Assembly: GCA_016704435.1 (NCBI GenBank)
Contig: JADJAB010000002.1
Location: 1-64,000, forward strand
From: Rhodobacter sp.
Lineage (GTDB): Bacteria > Pseudomonadota > Alphaproteobacteria > Rhodobacterales > Rhodobacteraceae
DNA: 64,000 nucleotides
Direction: 5' to 3'
Part shown: piece by piece, positions 63,866 through 64,000 of the stretch
How the letters are laid out: each line of letters opens with the position of its first letter
Numbering within the stretch: the first letter of the stretch is position 1
Made by a program: the position numbers and the translations under genes
Notes under the pieces: generated by a model
Told to the model about the DNA's origin: nothing
Seen by the model: the letters and a program-made list of their open reading frames with translations, nothing else
Databases searched by the model: none

Positions 63866-64000
63866 TGGCTCTACTCCTTCCGGCAAGACAGGTTGCAATC
63901 CATTTTCGGTGACGGTCAGCAGCGTCACGCCGCGACGGTCTGACCGTCACCGATCTTGAGCGTCAGGCCGCTTTTCCGCGGGCCTGATGACTGGCGCCGA

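Noticed and set aside
1..64000. tRNA genes, CRISPR arrays, insertion sequences or prophage genes
   Set aside because: No T-loop-like GGTTCGA contexts with matching acceptor stems, no spaced direct repeats, and no transposase, integrase or phage structural motifs were seen.

Overview
The window is GC-rich (roughly 65%) alphaproteobacterial chromosome and looks like a member of the Rhodobacteraceae (Rhodobacter/Paracoccus relatives). The main reasons are the cbb3 oxidase block ccoNOQP-ccoGHIS next to a universal stress gene, an FNR-type regulator (FnrL) and hemN, as in Rhodobacter; a membrane-anchored cytochrome c (CycM) divergent from pheA; an MbfA/Irr-type iron gene; and short palindromic repeats of the 'GGAGTATTT...AAGATGAA' kind typical of this family. 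There are no tRNA, rRNA, CRISPR, phage or transposase genes; the only RNA gene I can support is the SRP RNA near 40.9 kb.

Layout. 0-6 kb: a lone methyltransferase of lower GC, then a tight minus-strand trio that looks like DMSP demethylation (dmdA-, dmdB- and dmdD-like) with a divergent LysR regulator. 6-13.4 kb: small secreted and lipoproteins, hemF, an odd SDR, an RsmC-type methyltransferase, clpS, a HAD hydrolase and a D,D-carboxypeptidase with a SPOR domain. 13.5-26.5 kb: the microaerobic block ccoS-I-H-G, ccoP-Q-O-N, usp, an MttB-family methyltransferase, fnrL and hemN, with FNR boxes before ccoG and between fnrL and hemN, and FNR-like palindromes between ccoN and usp. 26.6-33.7 kb: a yejABEF-type peptide ABC transporter operon ending in a glycosyltransferase. 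33.8-41 kb: cycM, pheA, nudC, a 2',3'-cyclic nucleotidase, a HAD phosphatase and the SRP RNA. 41.4-48.1 kb: two divergent operons forming an uptake and catabolic module of unknown substrate (TauE, HIBADH-like, RraA-like and FAH-like versus a NitT/TauT-type ABC transporter and a GntR/FCD regulator). 48-55.3 kb: housekeeping genes (dnaX-GNAT-ybaB-recR, accD-folC). 55.4-64 kb: a low-GC NYN protein, a TetR with a 57-aa secreted peptide behind a perfect inverted repeat, mbfA with an Irr-type box and a nitroreductase, an AEC carrier with fghA, YaiI, an EamA permease, HAD and ornithine cyclodeaminase-like genes.

A caution for every reader: about sixteen otherwise well-conserved genes, including dnaX, hemF, ccoI, ccoG, ccoO and ccoN, are broken by single-base shifts, and ccoN also lacks about 100 internal residues. 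Because dnaX is essential and the breaks are scattered over unrelated genes, I read most of them as sequencing or assembly errors, not as pseudogenes. I annotate such genes as single CDSs spanning the shift and give the approximate break.
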